A stretch of DNA of 37,043 nt. It comes from an uncultured Aureispira sp. GTDB lineage: Bacteria; Bacteroidota; Bacteroidia; Chitinophagales; Saprospiraceae. The notes below the pieces were generated by a model. It worked only from the letters and a program-made list of their open reading frames with translations. It ran no database searches and was not told the DNA's origin. A program made the translations under genes and the position numbers. Below, in pieces: positions 36,478 to 37,043 of the stretch. The stretch spans positions 1-37,043 of the forward strand of contig CAJQOX010000106.1 in NCBI GenBank assembly GCA_905480075.1, written 5' to 3'. Position 1 is the first letter of the stretch, and each line of letters begins with the position of its first letter.

Positions 36478-37043
36478 ATAAAAAGAACGACCCTTACGCT
36501 TCTTTACGCTACAGAGAATTCAGGTTATTCCTCTTAATTCGCTTTGCCCTCGTATTTGCCTGGTCCATGCAATTTATAATTATTGAATGGGAAGTCTACC
36601 GGATTACCAAGGACCCCTTATCATTGGGTCTGATAGGTTTAATAGAAATTATCCCCGCCTTTTCTATGGCACTCTTTGCCGGGCATTTTGTCGATCAGAA
36701 GGAAAAACGAAATTTACTGTTTGTCTGTACGTTTGGATTTTTGGTATTAAGTATTGGTTTCTGGCAAATTACTTCTGATTATTCAGTGGAGTATTTTTCA
36801 TCCAATACAATTCTGATGATGATGTATTGTCTGGTTTTTCTGGGCGGCATAGTACGTTCCTTTATCAGTCCGACAATTTTTGCCCTGATGTCATTGGTTG
36901 TCCCCCGAAAACTATATCCTAATGCCTCAGCCTGGAGCAGTTCCGTCTGGCAATTGAGTGCAGTAGTTGGTCCTGCTTGTGGTGGATTCACCATCAATTA
37001 CTTTGGTGTACATCATTCTTTGAGTATAGTTTTGGTTTTCATT
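36478..37043 (+). CDS. Major facilitator superfamily transporter (3' end outside window)
   Basis: The first 188 residues of an MFS permease are visible. The N-terminus YASLRYREFRLFLLIRF leads into helix 1, followed by WEVYRITKDPLSLGLIGLIE and helix 2, then the loop 2-3 signature FAGHFVDQKEKRN (the DRxGRR-type motif A in a variant form), and helices 3-5 with GIVRSFISPTIFALMSLVVP and AVVGPACGGF. This layout matches the EntS/MFS_3 type of exporters, which are common in Bacteroidota. The ATG at 36478 fits the family N-terminus. The substrate cannot be inferred, and the frame is open to the window end. Confidence 0.88.

Noticed and set aside
1-37043. CRISPR array, tRNA, rRNA, IS element or prophage
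   Set aside because: Scanned the spacers and gene content; no regularly spaced repeats, no tRNA-like sequence, no transposase, integrase or phage structural gene was seen.

Overview
The window is AT-rich chromosomal DNA from a member of the Bacteroidota. The evidence is a PorT gene of the type IX secretion system (T9SS) directly behind menG/ubiE, a secreted hydrolase ending in a T9SS type A sorting domain, a type III glutamine synthetase (GlnN), DUF4296 and META lipoproteins, a Bacteroidota-type giant NtrY-like histidine kinase, and several TAnnTTTG -7 boxes typical of the Bacteroidota primary sigma factor. It is mostly core and housekeeping DNA. I see no insertion sequence, prophage, CRISPR array, rRNA or tRNA.

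Layout. Bases 1-1721 (minus) hold engB/ysxC followed by a MATE efflux gene that runs off the left edge. Bases 1943-9630 (plus) hold menG, porT, a GT39-type membrane glycosyltransferase, a small cupin and a 1254-residue membrane histidine kinase. Bases 9641-10377 (minus) are the wreck of a second multi-pass membrane protein, with a nonsense codon and an internal deletion. Bases 10452-14969 (minus) hold a 1168-residue secreted TraB/GumN-like protein with tandem repeats and a TerB-DnaJ protein. Bases 15237-19400 (plus) hold dnaE and a DUF6940-like gene. Bases 19428-22664 (minus) hold a DUF4296 lipoprotein, glnN and a stand-alone HsdR_N-type nuclease-fold protein. Bases 23015-27660 (plus) hold queA, then a compact group of a twin-META lipoprotein, thiG and gamma-glutamyltransferase. 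Bases 27675-29265 (minus) hold a small helical protein and a secreted NUC1-type endonuclease with an extra C-terminal domain. Bases 29542-31218 (plus) hold the T9SS-exported alpha/beta hydrolase. Bases 31264-31971 (minus) hold a DUF218 lipoprotein. Bases 32109-33641 (plus) hold a TIR-domain protein with a duplicated helical module and WG repeats. Bases 33669-35851 (minus) hold galT and galK, overlapping by 4 bases. From 36478 (plus) an MFS transporter runs off the right edge.

How the genes fit together. PorT and the sorting-domain hydrolase belong to one secretion route. galK and galT form a Leloir operon without galE in view. GlnN covers ammonia assimilation and gamma-glutamyltransferase handles glutathione or gamma-glutamyl peptides at the cell envelope. 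EngB, QueA and DnaE are information-processing housekeeping proteins. The least described item is the TIR protein at 32109-33641. It keeps the glutamate expected of an NAD-cleaving TIR, carries two copies of an approximately 65-residue helical module and ends in WG beta repeats, which makes it a candidate single-gene signalling or defence protein. Second is the TraB/GumN protein, whose long extension holds about three copies of one domain and a HEAT-like helical region.
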